From NCBI GenBank assembly GCA_963788115.1, contig CAWBFD010000002.1, positions 248,001 to 312,000 on the forward strand: a stretch of DNA of 64,000 nt, in the 5' to 3' direction. Shown here in pieces: positions 26,453-35,156 of this stretch. The notes below the pieces were generated by a model. That model was given only the letters and a program-made list of their open reading frames with translations, was not told where the DNA came from and did no database searches. Positions within the stretch are counted from its first letter, which is position 1. Each line of letters begins with the position of its first letter. This stretch comes from CAWBFD01 sp963788115 (GTDB lineage: Bacteria > Actinomycetota > Thermoleophilia > Solirubrobacterales > 70-9). Position numbers and translations under genes: made by a program.

Positions 26453-27351
26453 TGTGTGACGCCTTTCTCGGTTCGTCGGGGGAGGTCCGTGAAGCGTGGC
26501 GAGGGTCGGCCCGTCGCTCCGGGCCGGCAACGAAAGATCGAGCCCGCCAGCGGCTCGTCGGCACGCCGCTCGGAGTCGACCCATGATGTCGTGATGTATA
26601 GGTCGCCGCCGTCGCCGCCGCCGAAGGCCACGGAGGTGGGATTCGAGGTCGGCAGCTCTACGACGTCGTCGAGCGTGCCCTCCGCTCGGTAGCGGTGGAC
26701 TGCCCCAGCTCGTCCCAGTGCCACCCACAGCATGCCGTCACCGTCGACGGTCATGCCGTCAGGCCAGAGCTGCTCGCGGCTGAGATCGAGGAACCGCCGG
26801 CGACCGCGGAGGGCACCCGTCGCAGCGTCCAGGTCGAACACATCGACGACGCAGAGGGCCGTGTCGGCGAGGTAGAGCCGCCCGCGCCGCTCATCGAACG
26901 CCGGCCCGTTGGGGATGGTCAGGCCATCGACGACACGGGTCACCCGGCTCCCGTCGACCCGATAGAGCGCCCCGTTTCGCGGTCGCTTGTCGAAGGCCAT
27001 CGTGCCGATCCAGACGCGTCCGCCACCGTCGCCCTTGATGTCGTTGGCGCGGTTCTCGGGCCTGTCCTGCTCGATCGGAACCCGCAGATCCAGCGTGCCC
27101 GTGCTGCGGTCGAGCACCGCCAGGCCCTCCGGGCTTGCCACCACCGGCTCGCCCGTCGCGCCGAGCACCACACCACCCGGCTGCCCGGCGGTGCTCCAGG
27201 AGCTGTGCTCAGAGGACTCCGGATCGAAGCAATGCACCCGCTCTCCTGTGATGTCCACCCACCACAGCCGGGCGGTGGCGGCGTCCCAAATCGGGCCCTC
27301 GGCGTGCTCCGCGCGCACGGTCAACGCGACCTCAACTGAGGTATCGCCCAC
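26449..27351 (-). CDS. SMP-30/gluconolactonase family lactonase
   Basis: 300 residues, six-bladed beta-propeller. Metal-ligand positions of the family can be seen: EGP in RAEHAEGPIWD, the Asn in ENRANDIKGDGGGRVWIGTM, and the Asp in WPDGMTVDGDGMLWVA; IPNGPAFDERRGRLYLADT is also typical. These enzymes hydrolyse sugar lactones with a divalent metal. A GTG start at 27351 behind AAGGGG is chosen, because the longer frame upstream is antisense to the flavoprotein gene. The stop overlaps the zwf start, so the pair could oxidise glucose 6-phosphate and open a lactone. SMP-30 enzymes usually prefer free aldonolactones, which would link it instead to glucose oxidation. Confidence 0.88.
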   Translation of the reverse strand: MGDTSVEVALTVRAEHAEGPIWDAATARLWWVDITGERVHCFDPESSEHSSWSTAGQPGGVVLGATGEPVVASPEGLAVLDRSTGTLDLRVPIEQDRPENRANDIKGDGGGRVWIGTMAFDKRPRNGALYRVDGSRVTRVVDGLTIPNGPAFDERRGRLYLADTALCVVDVFDLDAATGALRGRRRFLDLSREQLWPDGMTVDGDGMLWVALGRAGAVHRYRAEGTLDDVVELPTSNPTSVAFGGGDGGDLYITTSWVDSERRADEPLAGSIFRCRPGATGRPSPRFTDLPRRTEKGVTQ

Positions 27352-27448
27352 GGCGCAGGCCCCCTTACCCGGTGCCTCCCAGGCGCCCGGACCCCCCAGG
27401 CGGCCCAGGAGATGCGACGCTACGAGCCTGCCCACTGACGACCTCGAT

Positions 27449-28882
27449 GTGATCGTCATCGGCGCCGGGCCCGCTGGCGTCGTCGCTGCCTTGCGTGCGG
27501 CGCGACTCGGAGCTCGAACGGCCCTCGTCACGCGCGACGAGCTCGGGGGAATGGCCGCCAACGAAGGGCCGGTGCCGGTGCGGACCTTGGCCCACGCGGC
27601 GCGCCTGATGCGGGAGGCGAGGCAACTCGGGCATTACGGGATCAGCGCCGGCGAACCCACGCTCGACTATCCGCGTCTGCTCGCGCGCGTGCGCGAGGTC
27701 ACCGGCGCCGTGCGCGCGCACGCGCTCTTGCGCGACGAGCTCCAGCAGGCCGGCGTGAGCCTCTACGAACACGCCGGAGCCGCCCGCTTCGTCGCGCCGC
27801 ACGTGATCGAGAGCGACAACGGACCGCGGCTGCGAGCCGCGAACGTCATCGTTTGCACCGGCGGCGTGTCGCGGCAGCTCCCCCTGCCCGGCTTCGAGCT
27901 GACCTGCACCCACAGCGACGCCTGGCGCCTCGAATCGGCACCCGACTCGCTGCTGGTGATCGGCGCCGGTGCGACCGGGGTCCAGATCGCCTCGATCTTC
28001 AATGCCTTCGGCTCGCGGGTCACCCTGTTCGAGGCCGCCCCCCGCATCCTCATGAGCGAGGACGAGCAGGTGGCGGCAGCGATGAGCGGGGCGCTGCAGG
28101 GCTCCGGCGTGCGCGTCCTCGAGCACGCCGGAACGATCGAGCGCTTCGAGCCATCTCCCGCCGGAGTGCGACTCGTCTACTCCGGGAGCAATGAAGAGGC
28201 ACAAATCGACGCGACGCTGGCCGTGGTCGCGGTCGGCTGGGTCGCGAACACCGACCAGCTCGACCTCGCGGTCGCCGGGGTGGAGACCGACCTCGGCGGC
28301 TACATCAAGGTGGACTCCCAGCTCCGCACGACCGCCCCGGGCATCTACGCCGCCGGAGACGTCACCGGGCACCTCATGGTCGTCCACGAGGCGGCGCGCG
28401 AGGGCTACCTCGCCGCGACCAATGCCACCGTCGGAAGCACTGAGGTCCTTCCCGCCGAGGTCAGTCCTCTGGGCAGCTTCACCGATCCGGAATACGCCTC
28501 TGTCGGGCTCACCGAGGCGACCGCTCGCGAGACCCATGACGTCGTCGTGGGGACAGAGGGCTTCGAGTCGATGCCGCGCCCGATCATCGACGGTCGCCCC
28601 ACGGGGTTCTGCAAGCTCGTCGCAGATCGCGAGAGCCACACGATCCTCGGCTGTCACATCGTCGGTGAGCGGGCGGTCGAACTCGCCCAGCTGGCAGCGC
28701 TCGCGGTGGCGTCCGGGATGAAGGTCGAGCAGCTCGCGCTGGTTCCCTTCTCGTTCCCCACCTACGCCAACGCGCTCGGCCGCGCAGCGGTCAGAGCCGC
28801 GCGCCAGCTCGACTCCCGCTCGAGCTGGGCCGACGAGGGGATGGCATGGGACGCCGGTGTCGCCGCCGCCCTCGATGACTGA
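27449..28882 (+). CDS. Pyridine nucleotide-disulfide oxidoreductase-like flavoprotein lacking the redox disulfide
   Basis: About 477 residues. FAD motif VIVIGAGPAGVVAA at the start, NAD(P) motif VIGAGATGVQIASIF in the middle, the second FAD motif GIYAAGDVTGHLMVVHEA, and a C-terminal dimerisation domain. Where lipoamide dehydrogenase and relatives have CxxxxC, this one has LGGMAANEGPVPVRTL, with no Cys, and the usual C-terminal HPT is FPTYAN. It therefore cannot use disulfide chemistry; it may be a soluble transhydrogenase or NAD(P)H:quinone-type enzyme. GTG 27449 is an in-frame start; an ATG at 27412 would also work if one base of the CCC at 27431-27433 is extra. Divergent from the lactonase gene. 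Confidence 0.82.
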   Translation: MIVIGAGPAGVVAALRAARLGARTALVTRDELGGMAANEGPVPVRTLAHAARLMREARQLGHYGISAGEPTLDYPRLLARVREVTGAVRAHALLRDELQQAGVSLYEHAGAARFVAPHVIESDNGPRLRAANVIVCTGGVSRQLPLPGFELTCTHSDAWRLESAPDSLLVIGAGATGVQIASIFNAFGSRVTLFEAAPRILMSEDEQVAAAMSGALQGSGVRVLEHAGTIERFEPSPAGVRLVYSGSNEEAQIDATLAVVAVGWVANTDQLDLAVAGVETDLGGYIKVDSQLRTTAPGIYAAGDVTGHLMVVHEAAREGYLAATNATVGSTEVLPAEVSPLGSFTDPEYASVGLTEATARETHDVVVGTEGFESMPRPIIDGRPTGFCKLVADRESHTILGCHIVGERAVELAQLAALAVASGMKVEQLALVPFSFPTYANALGRAAVRAARQLDSRSSWADEGMAWDAGVAAALDD

Positions 28883-28893
28883 GGCACTGTCGG

Positions 28894-30384
28894 TCATCGC
28901 ACACGACCCCGGTTAGGCCGCCTCGACCCGATTGGCCGTCGAGTGGTCGCTCCTGCCTCTTCGACCGACTGTTCGCCTGGGGGGAGCTGGTCCTGGATCA
29001 CCCGGTTCTCCAGCACACCGAACCGCGCGCCGATCCACGCCCTGATCACGCCCAGTCGGTTGCCCAGCACGCCGCTCAGGTAGAACAGATGAACACCGAG
29101 ATACATGTAGAAGGCGAGGCGGCCTGAGACTTCGCGCCCCCTCACCTGGCAGACGGCCTTGCCGCGTCCGACCACTGCAAGTGCACCTTTGTCGAGGTAG
29201 CGGAATGGAGTCGATGCCCCCGGCTGCCCGGCCCGGATCCCCTTTGCTACGTGGCGTGCTTGCTGGATCGCCACCGTCGCCAGACCGGGCAATGCCGTGC
29301 CGTCGGCGCCGGGGTGACTCGCCATGTCTCCGATCGCTGAGATCTCGGGGTGACCTGGGATCGTGCAGTCGGGATTGACCTCGATTCGTCCTCCCCGGTC
29401 GGTGCTGGCGCGCGTCGCGCGCGCCACGACCTCGGTCAGCCGCGCGGCGCCAACGCCCGCGGCCCAGATAACCGTCCTCGCGCCGATCCGTTCTTCAATC
29501 TCCCCCGCCTTTACCGTCAATCCCCTGTCGTCGATCGCGGTCGCCCGAAGGCCTTCGCGCACCGTAACCCCGAGTGAAGCGAGTCCCTCGGCGGCTTTGG
29601 CCGACAGCCTCTCGCTGAAAGCCGGGACGACGCGCTTGCCGGCATCGACGAGGATCACACGGGCCTTCGTCGTATCGGCCCGTGAGAAGTCGCGCCGCAG
29701 GCCGCGGGCGAGGATCGCGAGCATGCCGCTCGTCTCCACGCCCGTCGGGCCGCCGCCGACGACGACAAAGGTCAGCCACTCTTCTCGGGTGGCTGAGTCG
29801 GTCGCCCGCTCGGCCTGTTCGAATGCCGAGAAGACGTGACCACGCAGCCGGACGACGTCCGCAAGAGTCTTCAAGCCGAACGACACCCGCCTCCATTCGT
29901 CGTGACCGAAGTACGAGGTCTCGGCCCCACAGGCGAGGATCAGGCTGTCGTAGTCGAGCTCTTCCCCGGTATCGAGGCTGAGCTTGTGACCGTCGACATC
30001 GAGGTCCGTGGCCTCCGCCATCAACACGCGCGCGTTTCGTTGTCGCCTCAGCAGCACCCGAATCGGCGGTGTGATCTGACCCTCGGAGAGGCTGCCGGCC
30101 ACAGCTTGGTAGAGGAGGGGCTGGAACAGGTGGTGGCTCATGCGATCCACGACCGTCACCTCGGCGTCGGCCCCTCGTAACTCCTTCGCGGCGGCGAGCC
30201 CTCCGAACCCGCCACCGACGATCACAACTCGCGGTCGGGCCGCACGACCGACTCGGGATGGCCGGCCTTCGCCGGAATGGTCGCGTTCATCGTCGGGTCT
30301 CTCGACGCGCTTGGGGGGCTCTTCAACGACGGGATTGTCATCGTCGCCGGCCGCCCTGCGATCGTGGCCGACATCACGCGCCAC
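28894..30384 (-). CDS. NDH-2-like NAD(P)/FAD-dependent oxidoreductase, copy 1
   Basis: 496 residues; the first 50 are charged and probably not conserved, and the core starts PRVVIVGGGFGGLAAA (FAD). The NADH motif is VVVGGGPTGVETSG and the second FAD contact is ISAIGDMASH, with LATVAIQQARHVA typical of type II NADH dehydrogenases. The C-terminus has a hydrophobic patch (LAFYMYLGVHLFYLSG) for membrane docking. It would oxidise NADH and reduce quinone without pumping protons. It starts (GTG 30384) 2 bp after the MFS stop, so it is co-transcribed. A close paralogue is at 55070. Convergent with the flavoprotein gene, 11-bp gap. Confidence 0.9.
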   Translation of the reverse strand: MARDVGHDRRAAGDDDNPVVEEPPKRVERPDDERDHSGEGRPSRVGRAARPRVVIVGGGFGGLAAAKELRGADAEVTVVDRMSHHLFQPLLYQAVAGSLSEGQITPPIRVLLRRQRNARVLMAEATDLDVDGHKLSLDTGEELDYDSLILACGAETSYFGHDEWRRVSFGLKTLADVVRLRGHVFSAFEQAERATDSATREEWLTFVVVGGGPTGVETSGMLAILARGLRRDFSRADTTKARVILVDAGKRVVPAFSERLSAKAAEGLASLGVTVREGLRATAIDDRGLTVKAGEIEERIGARTVIWAAGVGAARLTEVVARATRASTDRGGRIEVNPDCTIPGHPEISAIGDMASHPGADGTALPGLATVAIQQARHVAKGIRAGQPGASTPFRYLDKGALAVVGRGKAVCQVRGREVSGRLAFYMYLGVHLFYLSGVLGNRLGVIRAWIGARFGVLENRVIQDQLPPGEQSVEEAGATTRRPIGSRRPNRGRVR

Positions 30385-30386
30385 GA

Positions 30387-32000
30387 TCAGGCCGCCTCGG
30401 CATCAGGCGCAGCGGGTCCAGCGCGCGACTCCACAAGACGCTCGTTGGGAATGTTGCGCGTGGCCCAAAACGAGGCGAGCACTATGAACCCCGCGAACAG
30501 GAACGCCGTCTTCAGGGCGTTGAGCTGGGCGTCCTCGTAGCCCTCGACCAGGGCATCGACCTCCTCGGGCTCGGCGCCGGCCTCGGTTGCGGCCGTACGG
30601 ACCTCGTCCGCGGAAATGAAGCTGACCCCGCTGGCGATCCTGATCTCGACCTGCTGCTCGGCCTCCGGGGACACCCGCGGATCGGCGGCGATGTTATTGG
30701 TGAAGGCCGTGATCAGGCCGGTGATGACGACGGCGCCGAGCAGCGCCGTGCCGAGCGATGAGCCAAGCTGCTGCGCGGTGTTCTGTAGGCCGCCCGCCTC
30801 GCTTCGATCGCGGTCCGTCACCGCCGATTGGGCGACGTTTCCGAGCTGAGAGATGATCAGACCCATACCGATTCCCAGCACGCCCATGGCAAGCAGAAAG
30901 CTGGCGTTGTCGAGGTCGGGCTCGATCACGCCAAGAAGCATCAGCGTCGAAAGGAAGGTCACAACAAGTCCGGCGCGCACGAGCGGCCGGGGCGCGAAGC
31001 GCGACGAAAGCGCTGAGCCGCCGAGCGCGGCAATGAAGAGCCCGGCTGAAGCGGGGAGCATGCGAACGCCGGTCTCGAGCGCGTCGAGCCCCTGTACGAC
31101 CTGGAGGTAGAGCGGGACGGTGAAGAAGACCCCCATCAGGATCAAGTTCTGAGCCAGCAGCATCGAAAGGGCGCCGCGGAACCTGGTGATCCCGAACAAG
31201 CGGAAGTGGACGAGTGGATCGGATCCCTGCTTCTCGCGACGGCGCTCCCAGTCCCGAAACCCCGCGAGGATGAGCAGTCCCGCCGCGATCACGAAGGGCG
31301 TCAGCGAGAATCCGAAGGGCTCGACTGGTGAGTTGAGCGGGCGGAGCCAGCCCCAGTTGCTCGCCTGCAGGACGCCGATGACTACCGTCGCCATCCCGAG
31401 GGCAGCGAGGACCGAGCCGACCCAGTCCAGCCGGGGCGGACTCCCTTCCTTCTCGGGCTCGCGCAGGTACCTGGTCCCGAAGAGGATCAGCATCGCGACC
31501 ACCACCTCGCCGACGAAGACCACGCGCCATGTGAGTTCGGTCGTCGCCCACCCGCCGACAATCGGCCCGACCGCGATTCCAGCTCCGGCGACGCCCCCGA
31601 GCACTCCGTAGGCGATTGCCCTCTGGGAGCCGGCGTAATTGCCCGCCACGAGGGCGACGAGCGCGGGCAGCACCATCGCCGCCCCGATCCCCTCGAGGAT
31701 CGACCAGCCCAGCATCAGTGTCGGGACACTCCACGAGGCCGCAGTGAGCGCCGATCCCGACGCGTAGATCACGAGGCCGATCGCGAAGACTCTTCGGCGG
31801 CCCCAGATATCGCCGAGCTTGCCGCCCGTGACCATCAGCGCCGCCATCACGAGCGCGTAAAGGGCGATCACCGTCTGAATGGTTGTCACCGTCGTGTCGA
31901 AGTCATCGACCAGTTGCGAGATCGCGACGTTCATGACGGCCTGGTCGAGGACCATCAGGAACTGGGCCGCCCCGAGGACGATGAGGACCGGCCACTTCAT
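30387..32000 (-). CDS. MFS transporter, DHA2 (14-TM drug:H+ antiporter) family
   Basis: 537 residues with about 14 hydrophobic segments. The N-terminus has LDQAVMNVAISQLVDDFD (motif D1), the loop GGKLGDIWGRRRVFAIGL (motif A), and GVAGAGIAVGPIVGGW (motif C, antiporter). It would export drugs or metabolites using the proton gradient. ATG at 32000. The 250 bp upstream (32001-32251) hold no visible gene and presumably its promoter. The NDH-2-like gene follows 2 bp after the stop. Confidence 0.92.
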   Translation of the reverse strand: MKWPVLIVLGAAQFLMVLDQAVMNVAISQLVDDFDTTVTTIQTVIALYALVMAALMVTGGKLGDIWGRRRVFAIGLVIYASGSALTAASWSVPTLMLGWSILEGIGAAMVLPALVALVAGNYAGSQRAIAYGVLGGVAGAGIAVGPIVGGWATTELTWRVVFVGEVVVAMLILFGTRYLREPEKEGSPPRLDWVGSVLAALGMATVVIGVLQASNWGWLRPLNSPVEPFGFSLTPFVIAAGLLILAGFRDWERRREKQGSDPLVHFRLFGITRFRGALSMLLAQNLILMGVFFTVPLYLQVVQGLDALETGVRMLPASAGLFIAALGGSALSSRFAPRPLVRAGLVVTFLSTLMLLGVIEPDLDNASFLLAMGVLGIGMGLIISQLGNVAQSAVTDRDRSEAGGLQNTAQQLGSSLGTALLGAVVITGLITAFTNNIAADPRVSPEAEQQVEIRIASGVSFISADEVRTAATEAGAEPEEVDALVEGYEDAQLNALKTAFLFAGFIVLASFWATRNIPNERLVESRAGPAAPDAEAA

Positions 32001-32251
32001 CCGCGGTCCCTGACGATGATCGACCGATCGTTGGGGCTTCCCATGATGCAGACGCTACCTGCGCGAAGGCGAGCGGAGCCGGCGCGGGGCCGTGAGCAAG
32101 GCAGAGCCACGTTCCCAGGCGACACCGTCCTGCATGGCAAGCAGCATGATCGGCTCCGCTCGCGCTCGCCTACGACGTCAAAGCTCCGCTCAGGCGGCTC
32201 GGGCCTTGACTAGCTAGGAATCCTGACCAGCTGGCCCTGGCCGGCGTCGAT

Positions 32252-33679
32252 TTAGCCCTCGAGTTCAACGGTGATGCGACCGTCAGCAACCGCCCGCTTC
32301 AAGGCCGCGAAGTCGTCCTCGTTCTGGTCGGCGTAGGCGCTGGCGAAGTCCGCGACCGCCTCGTCGAAGCGGCGGCCACCGCCGAGATAGCCGGCGATCG
32401 CGATCCGGTCGCCCGACCGGGCATGGGCTCGAGCGAGGATGCCACCGCACACGTGCGCGTACATGCCCATCGTCCTCGGTGACATCAACTCGATGATCGC
32501 CGAGCCCTTCTGGTCCCACAGCTGGCGAACGTAGAAGTCTCGCTTCTTAGAGTCCGGTCCAGTTGCGCTCAACCAGCCGAGGAAGACGTCGCTCGCAGCC
32601 TGTGTCAGCCGCTGGCCCTCGACCACGCGCTCCCCCTGGTGGTCGAACTCGGTCGGCGCCGTGTAGGGCTCGAGCACCGACGCTTGCGCCTCCTTTACCT
32701 GCAGGAACAACGGGTCGTCCTCGCCGCGGCCGATCAGGAGTGCGACCCAGGCCCGGGTTCCGACGCTGCCGACGCCGACCACCTTGCGAGCCGTGTGCAC
32801 GTGTCGATAGCCGTCGAGCAGGTGGCGACGGTCGCGGAGGAGGGTCTCGCGGTAGTCCGCGAGGACCGTGCCGATCCTCGCTTCGGCGGTCTCGAGCTGC
32901 TTGCCCGAGAACATCTGCTCCAGCGGGACGAGCACCGGCGGATCACTTCGGATCCGCAACTCGCCGTCGACCCGTTCGGTCAGCTTCGACAACGCCCGCA
33001 TCCGGTCCTTGCGCTGTGTCTTGGCGACGTTGCGCTCGAACCTGCGCCTCTCCTCCTTGCTGGCCGCAGGCGCAAAGGCTTCGCGGATCTGATCCACGTC
33101 CACACGGCGGTACCAGACCTCGAGATTGCTGAGCCCGGCAAGGTGGCGCATGTTCTCGCGGTAGGCCTGGAGAGCGGAAAGCACGACCTCACGTCGCTGC
33201 GCGTCGGCGAACCCGCGGTCGCGGCCCCCGATCTCGAAGCTGGCGGCCAGCCGCTTGACGTCCCACTCCCACGGGCCGGGGAGGGTCTCGTCGAAGTCGT
33301 TGATGTCAACAACCAGGCTGCGGTCCGGTGCCGCATAGCCTCCGAAGTTCGACAGGTGAGCGTCGCCGCACGCCTGAACCCAAAGCCCGGAGCTCGGCGT
33401 TGCCGCGAGGTCGGCGGCCATGATCGCTGCGGCACCCCGGTAGAAGGTGAACGCGGAGACCAGCATCCGGCCGTAACGCAGGGGCACGAGCTCGGAGACC
33501 CGGTCCGCCGCCTGGCGCTCGAGCACGTCGACGGGGTCGGGGCGGTCGGTCGCCGGCTTCCATTCCCCGTGGCTGGAGCGCGGCGCACGTTCCCGCGCCG
33601 CCTTTCCCGCCGCCGCCCTCTCAGTCGTGGACAGGTCCGCGGCATGACTGGGGACGTCTGTCGCTGTGGCGGTCACCAT
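32252..33679 (-). CDS. DUF2252 domain protein
   Basis: 475 residues. The family signatures are RMLVSAFTFYRGAAAIMAAD near residue 70, WVQACGDAHLSNFGGY, VVDINDFDETLPGPWEWDVK and KRLAASFEIGGRDRGF. The G-D-x-H-x-x-N-F and D-x-N-D-F-D patterns recall aminoglycoside phosphotransferase-like kinase folds, so a phosphotransferase activity is plausible but not shown. The ATG at 33679 overlaps the stop of the amphi-Trp tail upstream (ATGGTGA), suggesting coupling to whatever that element once encoded. Sure of the family, not of the role. Confidence 0.88.
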   Translation of the reverse strand: MVTATATDVPSHAADLSTTERAAAGKAARERAPRSSHGEWKPATDRPDPVDVLERQAADRVSELVPLRYGRMLVSAFTFYRGAAAIMAADLAATPSSGLWVQACGDAHLSNFGGYAAPDRSLVVDINDFDETLPGPWEWDVKRLAASFEIGGRDRGFADAQRREVVLSALQAYRENMRHLAGLSNLEVWYRRVDVDQIREAFAPAASKEERRRFERNVAKTQRKDRMRALSKLTERVDGELRIRSDPPVLVPLEQMFSGKQLETAEARIGTVLADYRETLLRDRRHLLDGYRHVHTARKVVGVGSVGTRAWVALLIGRGEDDPLFLQVKEAQASVLEPYTAPTEFDHQGERVVEGQRLTQAASDVFLGWLSATGPDSKKRDFYVRQLWDQKGSAIIELMSPRTMGMYAHVCGGILARAHARSGDRIAIAGYLGGGRRFDEAVADFASAYADQNEDDFAALKRAVADGRITVELEG

Positions 33680-33806
33680 TTGAGCTCGATCTCCAGTTCG
33701 CGCTCGTCGGTCTCGACCTCGAGCTCCGGCTTGAGCTCGACCTCGTCGTCGAAGGCGGTCGGCTTCCCGGGGTCGTCGACGCGGCGCCAGTACGGATCGC
33801 CGTCAC
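33673..33806 (-). pseudogene. Truncated amphi-Trp tail
   Basis: The last 42 codons read PTAFDDEVELKPELEVETDE then RELEIELKW and a stop overlapping the DUF2252 start. The final 14 residues are identical in protein sequence to the amphi-Trp gene at 20467, with synonymous codon differences, so this is an old homologue rather than a recent copy. Its frame is closed by a TAG at about 33810 with no start codon after it; a GTG at 33806 is in another frame. Either it is a remnant or an indel hides the N-terminus. Confidence 0.6.
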
Positions 33807-33848
33807 CCTAGCCGATACCTGCCGCCCGCTGTCACCGGTGGATCGTAG

Positions 33849-34817
33849 TCACCGTGGCCCCTTGCGACGGCGACGGTCGGCCCGCTCGCGAGCGACCTGC
33901 CAGCGCGACCGCGCCTCACGGACCACCTTGTCCCACTGGCTGCGGACCTCGTGATCAGGTGGTCGCTCTCCCCGGCGAATACGATCGAGCTCGTCGCCGA
34001 CCTCTCGTCCAAGCGCTGCTGAGCCGACAACGACGAGCATGAGGCAAAACAGCGTCGAGATGACCGCCAACACCGCACCGCTAACGCCATAGTCGGTGGT
34101 GTAGGAGCTGAACAGGTGGGGCACATAGACGGTCGCGCCCACCGAGTAGGCCGCGATCAGGATCGCCCCGATCACGCCGAAGGGCCGCAGGTCCCGCCGG
34201 TCGATCCGCTTCGCGCTCAGGATCCAACCCCCCCAAACGAGGAAGAGCGCGGTCAGAGGGAGCACCAGCAGGGATGCGCCCAGCTCGAGGCTCCCCCGGC
34301 CCACGAGAGCGTGGATCCAACCTGTGGCCACGAGATACGCGATGAAGCCGGCCGCCCACAACAGCCCGCTGCGCGTATTGCGCAGGCCGAGCGCATCCAG
34401 CTCCCAGGTCCCCTCGATCAGCCGCTGCACCGCTCGCGTGAGGCTCAGCATCGCGAGCACGATGAACAGCGCACTAAGAAGGTCCAGGCTCGTGCTCGTG
34501 CCATCGGCGGGCGAGAGGAGCTTCTCGATCGCATCGGCCCCTCCCCCCGTGAGGTCGTAGCGGTCGATGACCCTGTCTGCCGCGTCGTCCGCCCCGATCT
34601 GCGCCAGAACGCCGCCGCAGATGATCACGAGTGGGATCAGCGCCGTCAGCGTGATGGAGGACAGCGCCAGTGCTCGATCGAACCCAGCAATTTTCTGGAA
34701 GCGGTGGACCGCACGCAGAACGAAGGCAGGCCGCAGCCAGAACGTCAGGGTTCGGATGACCCGCTCGCGGTCGAAACCGCGCCGACCCAGGCTCCTTCGA
34801 CCTCGCGCAACTCGCAA
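33849..34817 (-). CDS. YihY/BrkB family inner-membrane protein
   Basis: 322 residues with six hydrophobic segments (for example ITLTALIPLVIICGGVLAQI and SALFIVLAMLSLTRAVQRLI, with WELDALGLRNTRSG between them). This is the YihY/BrkB layout, once wrongly described as ribonuclease BN. The C-terminal 50 residues are cytosolic and strongly basic. Function in the family is not settled; transport is likely. The start at 34817 (GTG or ATG codon region MRVARGRRSLGRRG) gives a basic cytosolic N-terminus. Nearest upstream feature is the tRNA-Phe fragment, 286 bp away. Confidence 0.88.
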   Translation of the reverse strand: MRVARGRRSLGRRGFDRERVIRTLTFWLRPAFVLRAVHRFQKIAGFDRALALSSITLTALIPLVIICGGVLAQIGADDAADRVIDRYDLTGGGADAIEKLLSPADGTSTSLDLLSALFIVLAMLSLTRAVQRLIEGTWELDALGLRNTRSGLLWAAGFIAYLVATGWIHALVGRGSLELGASLLVLPLTALFLVWGGWILSAKRIDRRDLRPFGVIGAILIAAYSVGATVYVPHLFSSYTTDYGVSGAVLAVISTLFCLMLVVVGSAALGREVGDELDRIRRGERPPDHEVRSQWDKVVREARSRWQVARERADRRRRKGPR

Positions 34818-35103
34818 CTACGCGAGCCTAACTTGACGCCGGGAGACGATCGGCGCCCTTGCCCCTGCGGGGCCCTCGAACGATGACCGGCTTCTAAGGG
34901 CGCGGCAGGACGACTCGCCGCAAACCGGCCTTCCTCTCGGCGGTTCGCACCAGGCTGCGGATCACGCGATCATGGCGGACGAACGTCGCGACCGGGAAGT
35001 CGGTCGTGCTCGACTTCCACGGGAGCGTCGCTTCCGTCCCGCAGCCGGACGGCTCCGAGAAAACGGCCCCATCTCGGGAGCCGCATTCCGCTTGCCTATG
35101 CGA
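34818..35103. other. Intergenic region without a supported gene
   Basis: A minus-strand frame (34894-35136) is open here but begins inside the tRNA fragment, has no recognisable domain and no ribosome-binding site. It might contain a gene remnant (the part ending FVRHDRVIRSLVRTAERKAG has protein-like composition), but nothing firm can be said. Confidence 0.3.
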
Positions 35104-35145
35104 TGGCGAGGGGCAGAATCGAACTGCCGACACCACGACTTTCAG
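35104..35145 (-). other. 3' fragment of tRNA-Phe(GAA), candidate attachment site
   Basis: Read on the minus strand, these 42 nt correspond to tRNA positions 32-73 exactly. They hold the anticodon loop CTGAAAG (U33, anticodon GAA), TCGTG, variable loop GTGTC, a perfect T arm GGCAG-TTCGATT-CTGCC, the 3' acceptor strand CCTCGCC and discriminator A. The sequence 5' of this does not pair with the anticodon stem and no GGCGAGG acceptor partner or D arm is present. A tRNA truncated exactly at the anticodon loop is what tyrosine-recombinase integration leaves behind as an att copy. The intact gene would be expected elsewhere on the minus strand at higher coordinates, beyond this window. Confidence 0.75.
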
Positions 35146-35156
35146 TTTTGTCGTCG

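Noticed and set aside
34894..35136. 80-codon minus-strand gene beside the tRNA fragment
   Set aside because: It starts inside the tRNA-Phe fragment, lacks a ribosome-binding site and shows no domain.
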